This document shows positions 25,187 through 35,142 of a stretch of DNA of 64,000 bases, one piece after another. Numbering within the stretch: position 1 is the stretch's first letter; the number at the start of each line of letters is the position of its first letter. The position numbers were made by a program, and so were the translations under genes. Origin of the DNA: Variovorax sp. OV329 (GTDB lineage: Bacteria; Pseudomonadota; Gammaproteobacteria; Burkholderiales; Burkholderiaceae_C); contig NZ_FOUG01000008.1 in the NCBI RefSeq assembly GCF_900114785.1, forward strand, positions 124,001 through 188,000, in the 5' to 3' direction. The notes under the pieces were generated by a model. That model was not told where the DNA came from. It saw only the letters and a list, made by a program, of their open reading frames with translations, and made no database searches.

Positions 25187-26625
25187 ATGCGATCGCTCCG
25201 GGGCCAACTCATCTACTTCTGGATTCTGCTGATCAGCGTCTGCACCGCACTGGCGGTGGTGATGGTCACGCTCTACCGCAGCAGCGCCGGCGCGCAGGTG
25301 GCCGAAGGCCGTGCGGTGGCGGAGCAGTCCTGCCGCGCCATCGCCGCCCGGTACGCCAGGTCGGTGCCGGTCGCAGGGCCGGATCGCCCCCAGCTCGACC
25401 TGCTGCAGGTGCTGCTGCAACTGGTGCTCATCGAGACCCCGCACGTGGAGGGCGGCATCTGGCAGCGCAACGACGGCATGCTCGCCTATGCCTATCCCAC
25501 CTACGAGGGCAGCGGCGTCAAGCGCGACGTGCCCTCGGCCGAGCAACCGCTGATCATCGAGCTGGCACAGCAGGCTGCGCGGACCCGGCAGATGCAGACG
25601 GACGTGGTGCGCGGCAGCCGCGAAGCGCTGATCGTGTCCGCCTGCCCCCTTGCGGCGTCCGGCAACGACCTCGCTGCCTGGACCATGACGCGCACGCATG
25701 CCGGGGCGCTGGCTGCGCAGAACAGCCTGCGCACGGGGCTGGGCGTGCTGATGGCGCTGGTGCTGGCGTCCGGGCTCTGGCTGGGCTGGATTCTCCTGCG
25801 CGGCCTGCGCCATGTGCAGCGGCTGGAGCATCGACTCGCCCAGGCGCAGGGCGACGAGGTGCCGGAACTCGATCGAACCGGCGTGCGCGAACTCGATCGC
25901 ATCGTCGACGGCTTCAACCGATACCGATTGCGCTTCGAGGAGGCGCGCGCGGGCCTGCGCGAAGCGGCGCAGCAGCGCCAGCGCGACCAGCGCCTTGCCG
26001 CGCTGGGACGCATGACCAGCGGCATCGCCCATGAGATCCGCAATCCGATCGCGGCCATGCGCCTGAAGGCCGAGAACGCGCTGGCCGCGCCGCCCGAGCG
26101 CCAGGGCGATGCGCTGCATGCGATCGTCGGCCAGATCGACCGTCTCGAAGGCCTGGTGCGAAGCCTCCTCGCCCTGGTGCAGCCCGTGACCCTGGCACCG
26201 CAGGCCGTCGACCTGGCGGCATGGCTGGCCGAGCGCGTGGCCGGCGCGGCGGGCGCGGCCGCGGGCAAGGGCGTGGCGATGGACGTCCGCCACGCCGAGC
26301 CGGTGCAGGCCGGCTTCGACCCCGTGCACCTGGCGCGGGCCGTCGACAACCTGCTGGCCAATGCCGTGCTGCATGCGCCGCGCGGCGGGCGCGTCGTGCT
26401 CGAGGCTGTGCGCGACGGCGGCGGCGCCCTGCTCATCCGCGTCGACGACAACGGACCCGGCGTGCCGGAGGCGCTCGTGCCCCAGCTGTTCGAGCCGTTT
26501 GCGACCGGCCGGGCCGACGGCACGGGGCTCGGCCTGGCGCTGGCGCGCGAAGTGGCGCTGGCCCATGGGGGAGAGCTGCGCTACGTTCCCCTGCACCCGG
26601 GCGCACGATTCGAACTGGAGATTCC

Positions 26626-26641
<16 letters not shown>
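25187..26641 (+). CDS. Sensor histidine kinase (NtrB/HydH-like)
   Basis: A 484-residue membrane kinase. TM1 spans about residues 8-30 and TM2 about 185-208, enclosing a periplasmic sensor of about 155 residues. Then come a HAMP-like linker, the dimerisation box GIAHEIRNPIAAMR with phospho-accepting His282, an N box DNLLANAVLHAPRGG, and G boxes VDDNGPGVPE and GTGLGLALAREVALAHGG. ATG 25187 starts just before TM1; a longer frame upstream lacks support. It overlaps its response regulator by 16 bp. The signal sensed is unknown. It is separated from the hydroxyquinol dioxygenase by 174 bp with no gene. Confidence 0.92.
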
Positions 26642-27981
<1,340 letters not shown>

Positions 27982-27994
27982 GTTGCCGGGCCCG

Positions 27995-28041
27995 GTCCGC
28001 CTGTCCTGAAAGCGGACGCGCGATCGTCCGGATTGCGGACG
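27995..28041. promoter_or_regulatory. Cluster of GTCCGC/GCGGAC half-sites, candidate upstream activating sequence
   Basis: GTCCGC (27995-28000) and GCGGAC (28012-28017) form one inverted repeat. CGGACG-N6-CGTCCG (28013-28030) forms an overlapping one, and a further GCGGACG begins at 28035. The cluster sits 50-100 bp upstream of the sigma54 promoter, the usual place for enhancer-binding-protein sites. Confidence 0.55.
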
Positions 28042-28092
28042 ACTCGCGCCGCCCGGGTGCCGCAAGTCCTTGTTTTCAAAGGACGCGCTCCT

Positions 28093-28107
28093 TGGCACGG
28101 GCCTTGA
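28093..28107 (+). promoter_or_regulatory. Near-consensus sigma54 (-24/-12) promoter
   Basis: TTGGCACGGGCCTTGA matches the -24/-12 consensus TGGCACG-N4-TTGC at every key position except the final C, which is A here. The GG (28094-28095) and the -12 G (28106) have the required spacing. The start codon of the next gene is 44 bp downstream, and the preceding gene encodes a sigma54 activator. Confidence 0.6.
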
Positions 28108-28150
28108 GATGAAAGAGCCACACCCTCTCTTTCATCTACTGGAGCTCACC

Positions 28151-28945
28151 ATGCGATCGAATCTCCGCCCCGCGGCCCTGGCCGCTGCCCTCGTGCTGAT
28201 CGGCGCCGGCGCGCTGGCGCAACAGCCACCCGCCGAACCGCCGCTGGCGCCCCCTTCGCCTCCCGTCGATGCCGTTGGCGCAGCGTCGGTGCTCACCGGC
28301 CGCCTGCAGCAGTGGCTGCTCAATCCGAATGGCGAGGTCGACGGCTTCCTCATGGCCGACGGCACACAGGTGGCGTTTCCGCCGCACCTGTCCGCGAATG
28401 TCCTGCAGACCCTCAAGCCCGGGGATGCGGTGCGGGTGAGCGGCTGGCGTTCGCCCAACGTGCCGGTGCTGCGCGCGGCGATCCTGACCGCCACGGCGAG
28501 CGGCCGCAGCGTGGCGGACCAGCCACCGGCCCTCGGCAGCATGCCGCCGCCACCGCGCGATCCCCGCGCCCTGATGGCCATGAGCGCGAGCGGCCGCGTG
28601 GCTCGGCTGCTGTACACGGACAGGGGCGACGCCAATGGCGTCGTGCTCGACAGCGGCACCATCGTGCGCTTCCCGCCGCACGTGGGCGTCTCTGTCGCGC
28701 CGACGTTGCAGCCCGGAAGCACCCTGTACGCCAAGGGTTGGGGCAGCCGCACCGAGCAGGGCAGCGCGCTGGAAGCGACCGCGCTCGGCGCTTCCGCAGA
28801 CGCCATGCGCGAGCTGTTTGCCGGTCCGGGCGCCGAGCCGCCGCCCCCCGTGCCGCGCGGGCCCGGCGGCCCTGGCATGCCGCGTGGGCCCCGCCCCGCG
28901 GCGCCGGGCATGGGTGGGCCCTTGCCTGCGCCGCCTGCGTCCTGA
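28151..28945 (+). CDS. Exported protein of unknown function with two related beta-rich repeats and a Pro/Gly-rich tail
   Basis: A 264-residue protein I do not recognise. Sec signal at residues 1-25 (ALVLIGAGALAQ). Two repeats of about 55 residues follow: GRLQQWLLNPNGEVDGFLM...VAFPPH and GRVARLLYTDRGDANGVVLDSG...VRFPPH. Each ends in a GD/GS-V-x-GWxS type strand, suggesting small beta barrels such as OB folds (inference). The last 40 residues are Pro/Gly/Arg-rich (VPRGPGGPGMPRGPRP). It sits directly behind the sigma54 promoter. The next gene encodes a cytoplasmic protein with the same repeat layout. ATG 28151 gives the signal peptide; a longer frame to 28070 would run into the promoter. Confidence 0.7.
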   Translation: MRSNLRPAALAAALVLIGAGALAQQPPAEPPLAPPSPPVDAVGAASVLTGRLQQWLLNPNGEVDGFLMADGTQVAFPPHLSANVLQTLKPGDAVRVSGWRSPNVPVLRAAILTATASGRSVADQPPALGSMPPPPRDPRALMAMSASGRVARLLYTDRGDANGVVLDSGTIVRFPPHVGVSVAPTLQPGSTLYAKGWGSRTEQGSALEATALGASADAMRELFAGPGAEPPPPVPRGPGGPGMPRGPRPAAPGMGGPLPAPPAS

Positions 28946-28990
28946 TCTGTTCCACCCATCACCAAGCACCCCACACTGACGAGAGAAAAC

Positions 28991-29518
28991 ATGCAGCACG
29001 AAGTCGACGTCTGGTCTGTCGAGGGCCAGTTCCAGCACCTCATCTACAGCCCCAAGGGCGCCATCGAAGGCTTCCTCATCTCGACCGACGGCGTACCCAT
29101 GCAGTTCGTCACCGATCCTCACGCGCCGGACCTCGTCGAGCAGCTCGGTGCGCTGCGGGAAGGCCAGGCGGTGGTGGTCGAAGGCATCGAAGCGGGTCCG
29201 TCGCCCAAGGGCGAGGCAGTCCACTCCCTCTACGCCTTCGAGCGCCTGGCATCGGTCGACGGCAAGGAGCCGAAGGCCTCCCGCGATGCGCATGAAGTCG
29301 CCGGCACCGTGGTCCGCTTCAACTACGCAAGGCACGGGGCGCCCAACGGCGTCGTGCTCGACAGCGGCGACTTCGTCCACACCCGGCCCGGCGGCTTCGA
29401 GAAGCTGGGCCTGGAGGTGGGCGACAAGCTCGTCGCACAGGGCGACGCCCGTCCGCTCGTGACCGGCACCGGCCGCGTGATCGAAGCGCGCCGCGTCAAC
29501 GGCCAGCCCATCGACTGA
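28991..29518 (+). CDS. Cytoplasmic paralogue of the exported two-repeat protein
   Basis: A 175-residue protein without a signal peptide, of unknown function. It repeats the layout of its neighbour: a first unit GQFQHLIYSPKGAIEGFLIS and a second GTVVRFNYARHGAPNGVVLDSG followed by a GDKLVAQG strand. The NGVVLDSG box is identical in both proteins. It is preceded by GAGAGAAAAC, starts 45 bp after the exported protein and ends 16 bp before the MFS gene, so the three are probably one transcript. The pair looks like one fold placed in two compartments (inference). Confidence 0.7.
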   Translation: MQHEVDVWSVEGQFQHLIYSPKGAIEGFLISTDGVPMQFVTDPHAPDLVEQLGALREGQAVVVEGIEAGPSPKGEAVHSLYAFERLASVDGKEPKASRDAHEVAGTVVRFNYARHGAPNGVVLDSGDFVHTRPGGFEKLGLEVGDKLVAQGDARPLVTGTGRVIEARRVNGQPID

Positions 29519-29534
29519 GGAATCGGGCGCTGCC

Positions 29535-30785
29535 ATGGACCGCCGATCCAACTCCCTGCTGGCGCTGACCTGGCTGGCCTTCTTCATGGCCGACGTGCGC
29601 GACGGCCTGGGCCCCTTCCTTGCCACCTACCTGCAGGAAAGCCGGGTCCAGCAGGAGCTGATCGGCTACACCATGACCGCAGGCGGCCTGGCGGCGGTGG
29701 CAGTGACGCCGCTGGCCGGCGCCTGGGTCGACCGCTCGAAGGCCAAGCGCGCGATGACGGCGGTCGCCGCTCTCGCCATATCGGCGGCCAGCGCCATGGC
29801 CTTCACGACCCTGTCGGGGCCATTGCTCGTGGCATCGCAGGTGGTCACGGGTGTTGCCGGTGCGCTGCTGGCAGCGGCGATGGCCGCGCTCACGCTCGGC
29901 CTGGCGCGCGAGCAGGGCTTCAAGCACCAGACGGGCCGCAACGAGGCATTCAGCCACGCGGGCAACATGATCTCGGCCATCGGCGCGGGCTGCATCGCCC
30001 ACCTGTTCGGCGCGCCGTGGATGCTCGCGGTGATGGGCGCCATGACGGCAGGCGCACTGCTCTCGGTGTGGAAGATACGGGCATCGGACATCGACCACGA
30101 CGCTGCGCGTGGCGACGAGCCGCAGGACGCCGCCCCCGCCGATGCCGATGCGCAAGGCCACGCACCCATCCGCGCGCTCTTCGGCAATCGGCCGCTGCTG
30201 CTCTTTGCGCTCGCCTGCGCCTTCTTCCACCTGGGAAACGCGGCGATGCTGCCGCTGCTGAACCAGCGCCTCGCTGCCACCGTGGCCGATTCGGCGCCGC
30301 TGCTGTGGACGGGCGTTGCCATCGTCGTGGCGCAACTCACGATGATCCCGGTGGCCGTCTGGGTCGCGGGCAGCAGGCGCTTGGACGTGGCGCACTTCGT
30401 CTACGCCGCCATCCTCGTGCTGCCGCTGCGCGGCGCACTGGCCTATGCCTTCACCAGCGAGTGGAACAACATCCCGGTGCAGATCCTGGACGGCTTCGCC
30501 GCCGGCATCCTCGGCGTGGCGACACCGCTGCTGGTGCAGCGCTACACGCGCGGGACCGGGCGCTTCAACACTGCATTGGGCCTGGTGATGACGCTGCAGG
30601 GCATCGGCGCTGCGGTTAGCAGCGGCCTGGCGAATGCCGTGGTCGGCGCGGAGCAGCACTTCGGTCTTGCGTTCGTGGTGCTGGCGGCTGCCGCGGCGCT
30701 GGCATTGCCGGTGTTCTGGCTGGCCCAGCGCAGCGCGGGAGGTGCCTCGGCAGTGGGCCCCGTACCCTTTGCTCCGGCGGCATGA
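29535..30785 (+). CDS. MFS transporter
   Basis: A 416-residue protein with 12 predicted membrane segments and the MFS loop motif between TM2 and TM3 (GAWVDRSKAKRAM). A charged cytoplasmic loop near the middle is rich in Asp/Ala (DHDAARGDEPQDAAPADADAQG). It opens FFMADVRDGLGPFLATYL, a stretch shared by a subgroup of MFS proteins often beside two-component systems. It is the last gene of the sigma54-linked group. The substrate is unknown. Confidence 0.85.
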   Translation: MDRRSNSLLALTWLAFFMADVRDGLGPFLATYLQESRVQQELIGYTMTAGGLAAVAVTPLAGAWVDRSKAKRAMTAVAALAISAASAMAFTTLSGPLLVASQVVTGVAGALLAAAMAALTLGLAREQGFKHQTGRNEAFSHAGNMISAIGAGCIAHLFGAPWMLAVMGAMTAGALLSVWKIRASDIDHDAARGDEPQDAAPADADAQGHAPIRALFGNRPLLLFALACAFFHLGNAAMLPLLNQRLAATVADSAPLLWTGVAIVVAQLTMIPVAVWVAGSRRLDVAHFVYAAILVLPLRGALAYAFTSEWNNIPVQILDGFAAGILGVATPLLVQRYTRGTGRFNTALGLVMTLQGIGAAVSSGLANAVVGAEQHFGLAFVVLAAAAALALPVFWLAQRSAGGASAVGPVPFAPAA

Positions 30786-30909
30786 GGCGCAGGAAGCCGT
30801 CCGCGTGCGCGGGCGCTCACGCGCTCTGTAGGCGCTCTCCCGCAGACGCAGGACCGCGTCGGCGCGAACATCCCGGCAACCCCCCCGCATCCCATCCCAG
30901 GAGAGTCGC

Positions 30910-31659
30910 ATGGCCGCCGCCCCCGCCGCAATCAAGGAGCCCGAACTGCCTTCGCCCATGGAGCTGGCCCGACGCTCCGAATGCCGCTTCCCCGGCGAAA
31001 CGCCGGCCTACCGCGATGCACGCCTGGCCCTGCTGGCCGAGGAGATCGATCTGCGCCGCCATATCGAGCGCGTGGCCGCGCAGCGGCGCTCGCTGCCGCC
31101 GGGCGGCGAGGTGCCGCAGGACTACGTGTTCCAGGGGCCGCAGGGCGCGGTGATGATGTCCGAGCTCTTCGGTGACCACGACTCGCTGATCATCTACAAC
31201 TGGATGTTCGGCCCGCAGCGCGAGCGGCCCTGCCCCATGTGCACCTCGATGCTGAGCGCGCTGGACGGCGAGATGCAGGACATCCTGCAGCGCACCGCCT
31301 TCGTGGTGGTGGCCCGCGCGCCCATCAGCCGCATGATGTCTTTTGCCATCGAGCGTGGCTGGCGCAACCTGCGCCTGCTGTCCAGCGGCGGCAACAGCTA
31401 CAACCAGGACTACGCCTTCGAGGACCCGGCCGCGGGCGAGGACCAGGCCATGTTCAACGTCTTCAAGCGCGAGGGCAGCGTCATCCGCCACTTCTGGGGC
31501 AGCGAGATGGGCCCCGGCACCGCCGACCCCGGCCAGGACCCGCGTGGCGCGCCGGACCCGATGCCGTTGTGGACCATGCTGGACCTGACGCCGCAGGGCC
31601 GCGGGCGGGACTGGTATCCCTCGCTGAGCTACCCGCTGCCCGCCGTCACCGGCAAGTAG
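30910..31659 (+). CDS. DUF899 thioredoxin-like family protein
   Basis: A 249-residue cytoplasmic protein of the DUF899 family, which has a thioredoxin-like fold. Typical segments are DYVFQGPQGAVMMSELFGDHDSLIIYNWMFG, the CPMCTSMLSALDG motif with a CxxC pair, and SSGGNSYNQDYAFED. A redox role is suggested by the fold but is unproven. It follows AGGAGAG, is a single-gene unit, and ends at a bidirectional terminator. Confidence 0.8.
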   Translation: MAAAPAAIKEPELPSPMELARRSECRFPGETPAYRDARLALLAEEIDLRRHIERVAAQRRSLPPGGEVPQDYVFQGPQGAVMMSELFGDHDSLIIYNWMFGPQRERPCPMCTSMLSALDGEMQDILQRTAFVVVARAPISRMMSFAIERGWRNLRLLSSGGNSYNQDYAFEDPAAGEDQAMFNVFKREGSVIRHFWGSEMGPGTADPGQDPRGAPDPMPLWTMLDLTPQGRGRDWYPSLSYPLPAVTGK

Positions 31660-31667
31660 CCGGTCAG

Positions 31668-31693
31668 AAAAAAGGCCGCATCGCGCGGCCTTT
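31668..31693. terminator. Bidirectional rho-independent terminator
   Basis: AAAGGCCGC, a 5-nt loop and GCGGCCTTT form a 9-bp perfect stem with A and T runs on both sides. It lies between the convergent DUF899 and GAF genes. Confidence 0.8.
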
Positions 31694-31712
31694 CAACTTC
31701 TTGTCCTCTTCT

Positions 31713-32303
31713 TCAGCGTTTCCTGAGGGGCGTGGCCTGCGGCTCCAGCGACCAGTTGGCCATGGCCTTGTCGGTCGCCTGGTTGAGCTTGTCGTTGATC
31801 TTGCGCGCGGCGAGCTGGGCGGAAAGTTCCAGCTTTTTCATGTCGCGCGCCGTGAGATCGGGGTTGGGCGCGAAGCTGAAGCAGCACAGCGTGCCGTAGA
31901 CGCGGCCGTCGTTGAGCACGACGGGCGTGCTCAGGTGTGCGCCGATAGGAAAGTCGGTGGGCGGCAGCTCCGGGAAGGCGGGCTCCTGCTTCAGGTCGCG
32001 CACCAGGTTCGGCAGGCGGCCGTCGATCACGCGCTGGCAGAAGGATTCTTCCAGCGGCGAGGACTGGCCGACTTCGATCACTCGGGCGGTGGGTGATGTG
32101 TCCACCCGGCGGAAGACGCGGCGGCCTTCCGTGAATTCCGAGACGAAAACCACATCCATCTTGAGATGCTCGCGGATCATGCGCAGCACTTCGGGGACGG
32201 CGTGGTCGATGAGTTCGTCGCTGGCCTCGGGCGTGGCGACCAGCAGTTCGCTTACGCGAACTTCGAATGCGTCGGGGGTGTAGTCGGGATCGTGGAACTC
32301 CAT
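31713..32303 (-). CDS. GAF domain protein
   Basis: A 196-residue cytoplasmic protein made almost entirely of one GAF domain (MDVVFVSEFTEGRRVFRRVD... EESFCQRVIDGRLPNLVRDL... GAHLSTPVVLNDGRVYGTLCCFS). No output domain is fused. Stand-alone GAF proteins bind small ligands or act as partners of signalling enzymes; no ligand can be assigned. It converges on DUF899 and lies 34 bp downstream of the antiporter gene on the same strand. Confidence 0.8.
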   Translation of the reverse strand: MEFHDPDYTPDAFEVRVSELLVATPEASDELIDHAVPEVLRMIREHLKMDVVFVSEFTEGRRVFRRVDTSPTARVIEVGQSSPLEESFCQRVIDGRLPNLVRDLKQEPAFPELPPTDFPIGAHLSTPVVLNDGRVYGTLCCFSFAPNPDLTARDMKKLELSAQLAARKINDKLNQATDKAMANWSLEPQATPLRKR

Positions 32304-32337
32304 GCCCTGAATTTTAAGAAGCCTTCAGGCTGCCTGC

Positions 32338-33597
32338 TCAAGAGCGGCACTCGCCGGCCTTCGTCTGTTGCGGGGATGATGCACCGCGGCCGCCCAGCAG
32401 GCTGAGCAGCGGGCCGGTCATGGCGGTGGTCACCAGGGCCATCAGCAGCAGCATGGTGAAGAGCTGCGCGCCGATCAGGCCGGCGTCCAGGCCGATCTTC
32501 ATCACGATCAGTTCCATGAGGCCGCGCGCATTCATCAGCGAGCCGGTGGCCAGGCTGTCGCGCCAGCCATAGCCCGACAGCCGCGCGCCCGCGGCGCCGC
32601 CCACGATCTTGCCCACGGTGGCCACGGCGATGATGAGCAGGCCCAGCGCGAAGCTGCCCGGGGCGAAGGCCTCGGCCGTGGTGCTCAGGCCGGCCAGCGC
32701 GAAGAAGAGCGGCATCAGCACCACGATGGACAGGGGCTCGATGCGCGGCGCCAGCGAGTCGAGCAGGCGGTCGTCGCGCGGCAGGCAGGCGCCGAAGAGG
32801 AAGGCGCCGAAGACCGCATGCAGGCCCACCCACTCGGTGAGCAGTGCGCAGGCCAGCAGGCCCAGCATGAGTGCGGCCATCACGGTGGCCGATGGCTCGC
32901 CATCGGGCGCATGGCGCCGCAGCAGCCAGCCGAAGAAGGGCTTGATCACGAAATACAGCAGGGCGAGCATGCCCACGACGCCGCCCGCCGTCTTCGCGAG
33001 GCCCATCGTGCCCTCGCCGGCGCCCACCCAGGCCACCACGAAGGCGAGCAGGATCCAGGCGACCACGTCCACCACCGCCGCCGCGCCCATGGCCAGTTGG
33101 CCGTAGGCGGTCTGCGTGAGGCCGCGGTCCTTCAGGATGCGCGCCATCACCGGGAAAGCGGTGATGGACAGCGCCGCCGCCATGAAGCCAGCGAAGGGCG
33201 AGAAGCCCACGCCGGCAGGCGCCAGGCCCGGATGCAGCAGTGGCGAAATCGCCAGGCCCAGCAACACGGGCACGGCCACGCTCAGCAGGCCGACCGCGCC
33301 GGCCGAGCGGATCTGCGCGGCCACGCCGCGGTGCGGACGCAGTTCTAGACCCACGACGAACATGAAGAGCACCAGCCCCACCGTGGCCAGCGACTGCAGC
33401 CCCGCCACCGAGGCACTGGAGAAGAGTTGTGCATGCCATTGTGGAAACAGCGCGCCCATGACCATGGGCCCGAGCAGCAGGCCCGCGGCCATCTCGCCCA
33501 CCACCGCCGGCTGGCCCAGATGACGTAGCAACCAGCCACAAGCGCGCGCGGTGGCAAGGATGACGATGAGCTGGAGCAGGAGAGCGGTGACGGACAT
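32338..33597 (-). CDS. CPA2 family cation:proton antiporter
   Basis: A 419-residue membrane protein with about 12-13 hydrophobic segments. It has the CPA2/KefB-type exchanger core (LGQPAVVGEMAAGLLLGPMVMG, VGLELRPHRG, SITAFPVMARILKDRGL, MGAAAVVDVVAWILLA). The regulatory TrkA-N domain of Kef proteins is absent, so this is a core-only antiporter for Na+ or K+ against protons. It lies between the GAF gene and an unrelated small membrane protein gene on the same strand. Confidence 0.88.
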   Translation of the reverse strand: MSVTALLLQLIVILATARACGWLLRHLGQPAVVGEMAAGLLLGPMVMGALFPQWHAQLFSSASVAGLQSLATVGLVLFMFVVGLELRPHRGVAAQIRSAGAVGLLSVAVPVLLGLAISPLLHPGLAPAGVGFSPFAGFMAAALSITAFPVMARILKDRGLTQTAYGQLAMGAAAVVDVVAWILLAFVVAWVGAGEGTMGLAKTAGGVVGMLALLYFVIKPFFGWLLRRHAPDGEPSATVMAALMLGLLACALLTEWVGLHAVFGAFLFGACLPRDDRLLDSLAPRIEPLSIVVLMPLFFALAGLSTTAEAFAPGSFALGLLIIAVATVGKIVGGAAGARLSGYGWRDSLATGSLMNARGLMELIVMKIGLDAGLIGAQLFTMLLLMALVTTAMTGPLLSLLGGRGASSPQQTKAGECRS

Positions 33598-33681
33598 GCG
33601 CGGACGGCAGATAGGGGAGCCTTCGATGGTAGCGCCCGCCAGTCGCTTGCCCGCCTCGGCCCGCCGGCCTGCGAAGGCGCG

Positions 33682-34209
33682 CTAGCTTTCTTCCCACTTG
33701 GGCCGCGAGGGCAGCACGAAGTCGCCGTCGGCGTCCAGGCCATCGGCATCGATGCCGGCCGAGGCGGTCGTCAGGGCCGCGCCTTGCGCGCGCACGCCAT
33801 CCATGCGGTGCTGCCGGTCGCGCTCGGCGCGCGCGTGGGCCACGCGCGCCTCGTGCGCACGATGGCGGAGCCAGGCGATGAACATGCTCACAGTCGCGGC
33901 CAGCAGGCACAGCGCAGCGTAGGCAGCGCCGAAGAGCGCGGCAGTCACCCAGTTGCCGGCTGGACCGCCATAGAGACGCCACAGGCTGACAGCCAGGGCG
34001 AGCAGGGAGATCAGCCACACAGCGCGCAGCGCGGAGGGCCTGGCATGCGCCACGGCGCGCCAGGCAATCACCCCCAGGCCGATGGCGCTGAGCAGCAAAA
34101 AGCCCAGGGCACGAACAGGCCCCCACTCGCCGCCACCGTTCAGGGCGAGCTCTCCGGATTCATAGGCGGCAAGCAGGCCGAAGATCAGCCAGCCGAGCAA
34201 CCAACCCAT
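33682..34209 (-). CDS. Hypothetical integral membrane protein with charged C-terminal tail
   Basis: A 175-residue protein I do not recognise. Four hydrophobic segments fill the first about 115 residues (GWLLGWLIFGLLAAY, ALGFLLLSAIGLGVIAWRA, VWLISLLALAVSLW, AALFGAAYAALCLLAATVSMFIAWL). An Arg/Ala/Glu-rich stretch likely to be helical and an acidic end (DADGLDADGDF...) follow. It is transcribed away from the hydratase gene, in the same direction as the antiporter. Confidence 0.65.
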   Translation of the reverse strand: MGWLLGWLIFGLLAAYESGELALNGGGEWGPVRALGFLLLSAIGLGVIAWRAVAHARPSALRAVWLISLLALAVSLWRLYGGPAGNWVTAALFGAAYAALCLLAATVSMFIAWLRHRAHEARVAHARAERDRQHRMDGVRAQGAALTTASAGIDADGLDADGDFVLPSRPKWEES

Positions 34210-34326
34210 GTCTGTCTCTTGTTGTTCGTGGGCACGCGTGCATGGTGAAACCGTGCCGCGCGGCCTGTCAACCGTAGTTTTGAGGGGGCGTACGGCGGAC
34301 TTGTAGGCCGCGTCGCCCCAAGCGCG

Positions 34327-35133
34327 TCAGACGAAACGCACTGCGAGCGATGGGATGGGCGCGTCGAAATCCGCGCGCCATTGCTGGCCGGGCTCCACCG
34401 GCCAGGCATCGGTCCAGGTGCCGGTGGTGACCAGGTCGCCGGGCTTGAGTTCCGGCGCGCCGGGGTTCTGCTGAAGTTCCTCGACGAAGTAGAGCAGCGC
34501 ATGCAGGGGACCGTCGAGCACGTTGGCGCCCTGGCCCTCGTCCTTGCGCTGATCGCCCTGCATGAGGCGCACGCGGCAGGCGGCCAGCAGCTTGTCGAGC
34601 GCCTCGCCGCTGTCGGCCAGGTCGCGCACCGGTGTCTGCCGGCCCACCAGCAGGCGGCCGTGCAGGCCGCTGTCGGCCACCGTCTCGGGCGCGCTGAACT
34701 TCCAGGCTTCGCAGTGCGACTGCACGACCTCGAAGCCGGGCGCGAGCCAGTCGATGCACTCGAACAGCCCCTCGAGCGTGGGCGAGCGCGAGGGCGTGGC
34801 GCGGATGCCGAACACCACCTCGGGTTCCAGCCGCGGCTGCGACAGCCTGGCCAGGCTCAGCTCGCCTTCGGCGCCGCCGCGGGTGAGGGTGCTGTCCCAC
34901 ACCGTGCCCCAGATAGGCGCGAAGACGCCGTAACGTTCCCAGATCGTGCGGTTGGTGAAGCCGATCTTGAAGCCCACCGGTTTCTCGCCCCGCTTCTCGC
35001 GCAGCGCGCGCACTTCCAGCGCGTCGCGGTAGGCCACTTCCAGGTCGGGCCAGTTGGAGGCGTCGCGCGCGTCGGCGGGCCACAGCGTGCCTTCGTCGCC
35101 ATGCGCAAGAAGGGTCTCGGGCGTGATGGTCAT
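34327..35133 (-). CDS. 2-oxopent-4-enoate hydratase / oxalocrotonate decarboxylase family enzyme (MhpD-like)
   Basis: A 268-residue protein of the FAH-related hydratase family. It shows VGFKIGFTNRTIWERYGV, the metal-site segment LEPEVVFGI and the C-terminal ELKPGDLVTTGTWTDAWPVEPGQ. Such enzymes hydrate 2-hydroxypentadienoates or decarboxylate oxalocrotonate in meta-cleavage pathways. No meta-cleavage dioxygenase or aldolase is near, so the pathway is not fixed. It lies 9 bp downstream of the MFS gene and is probably co-transcribed with it. Confidence 0.8.
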   Translation of the reverse strand: MTITPETLLAHGDEGTLWPADARDASNWPDLEVAYRDALEVRALREKRGEKPVGFKIGFTNRTIWERYGVFAPIWGTVWDSTLTRGGAEGELSLARLSQPRLEPEVVFGIRATPSRSPTLEGLFECIDWLAPGFEVVQSHCEAWKFSAPETVADSGLHGRLLVGRQTPVRDLADSGEALDKLLAACRVRLMQGDQRKDEGQGANVLDGPLHALLYFVEELQQNPGAPELKPGDLVTTGTWTDAWPVEPGQQWRADFDAPIPSLAVRFV

Positions 35134-35142
35134 GGCCCCAGT

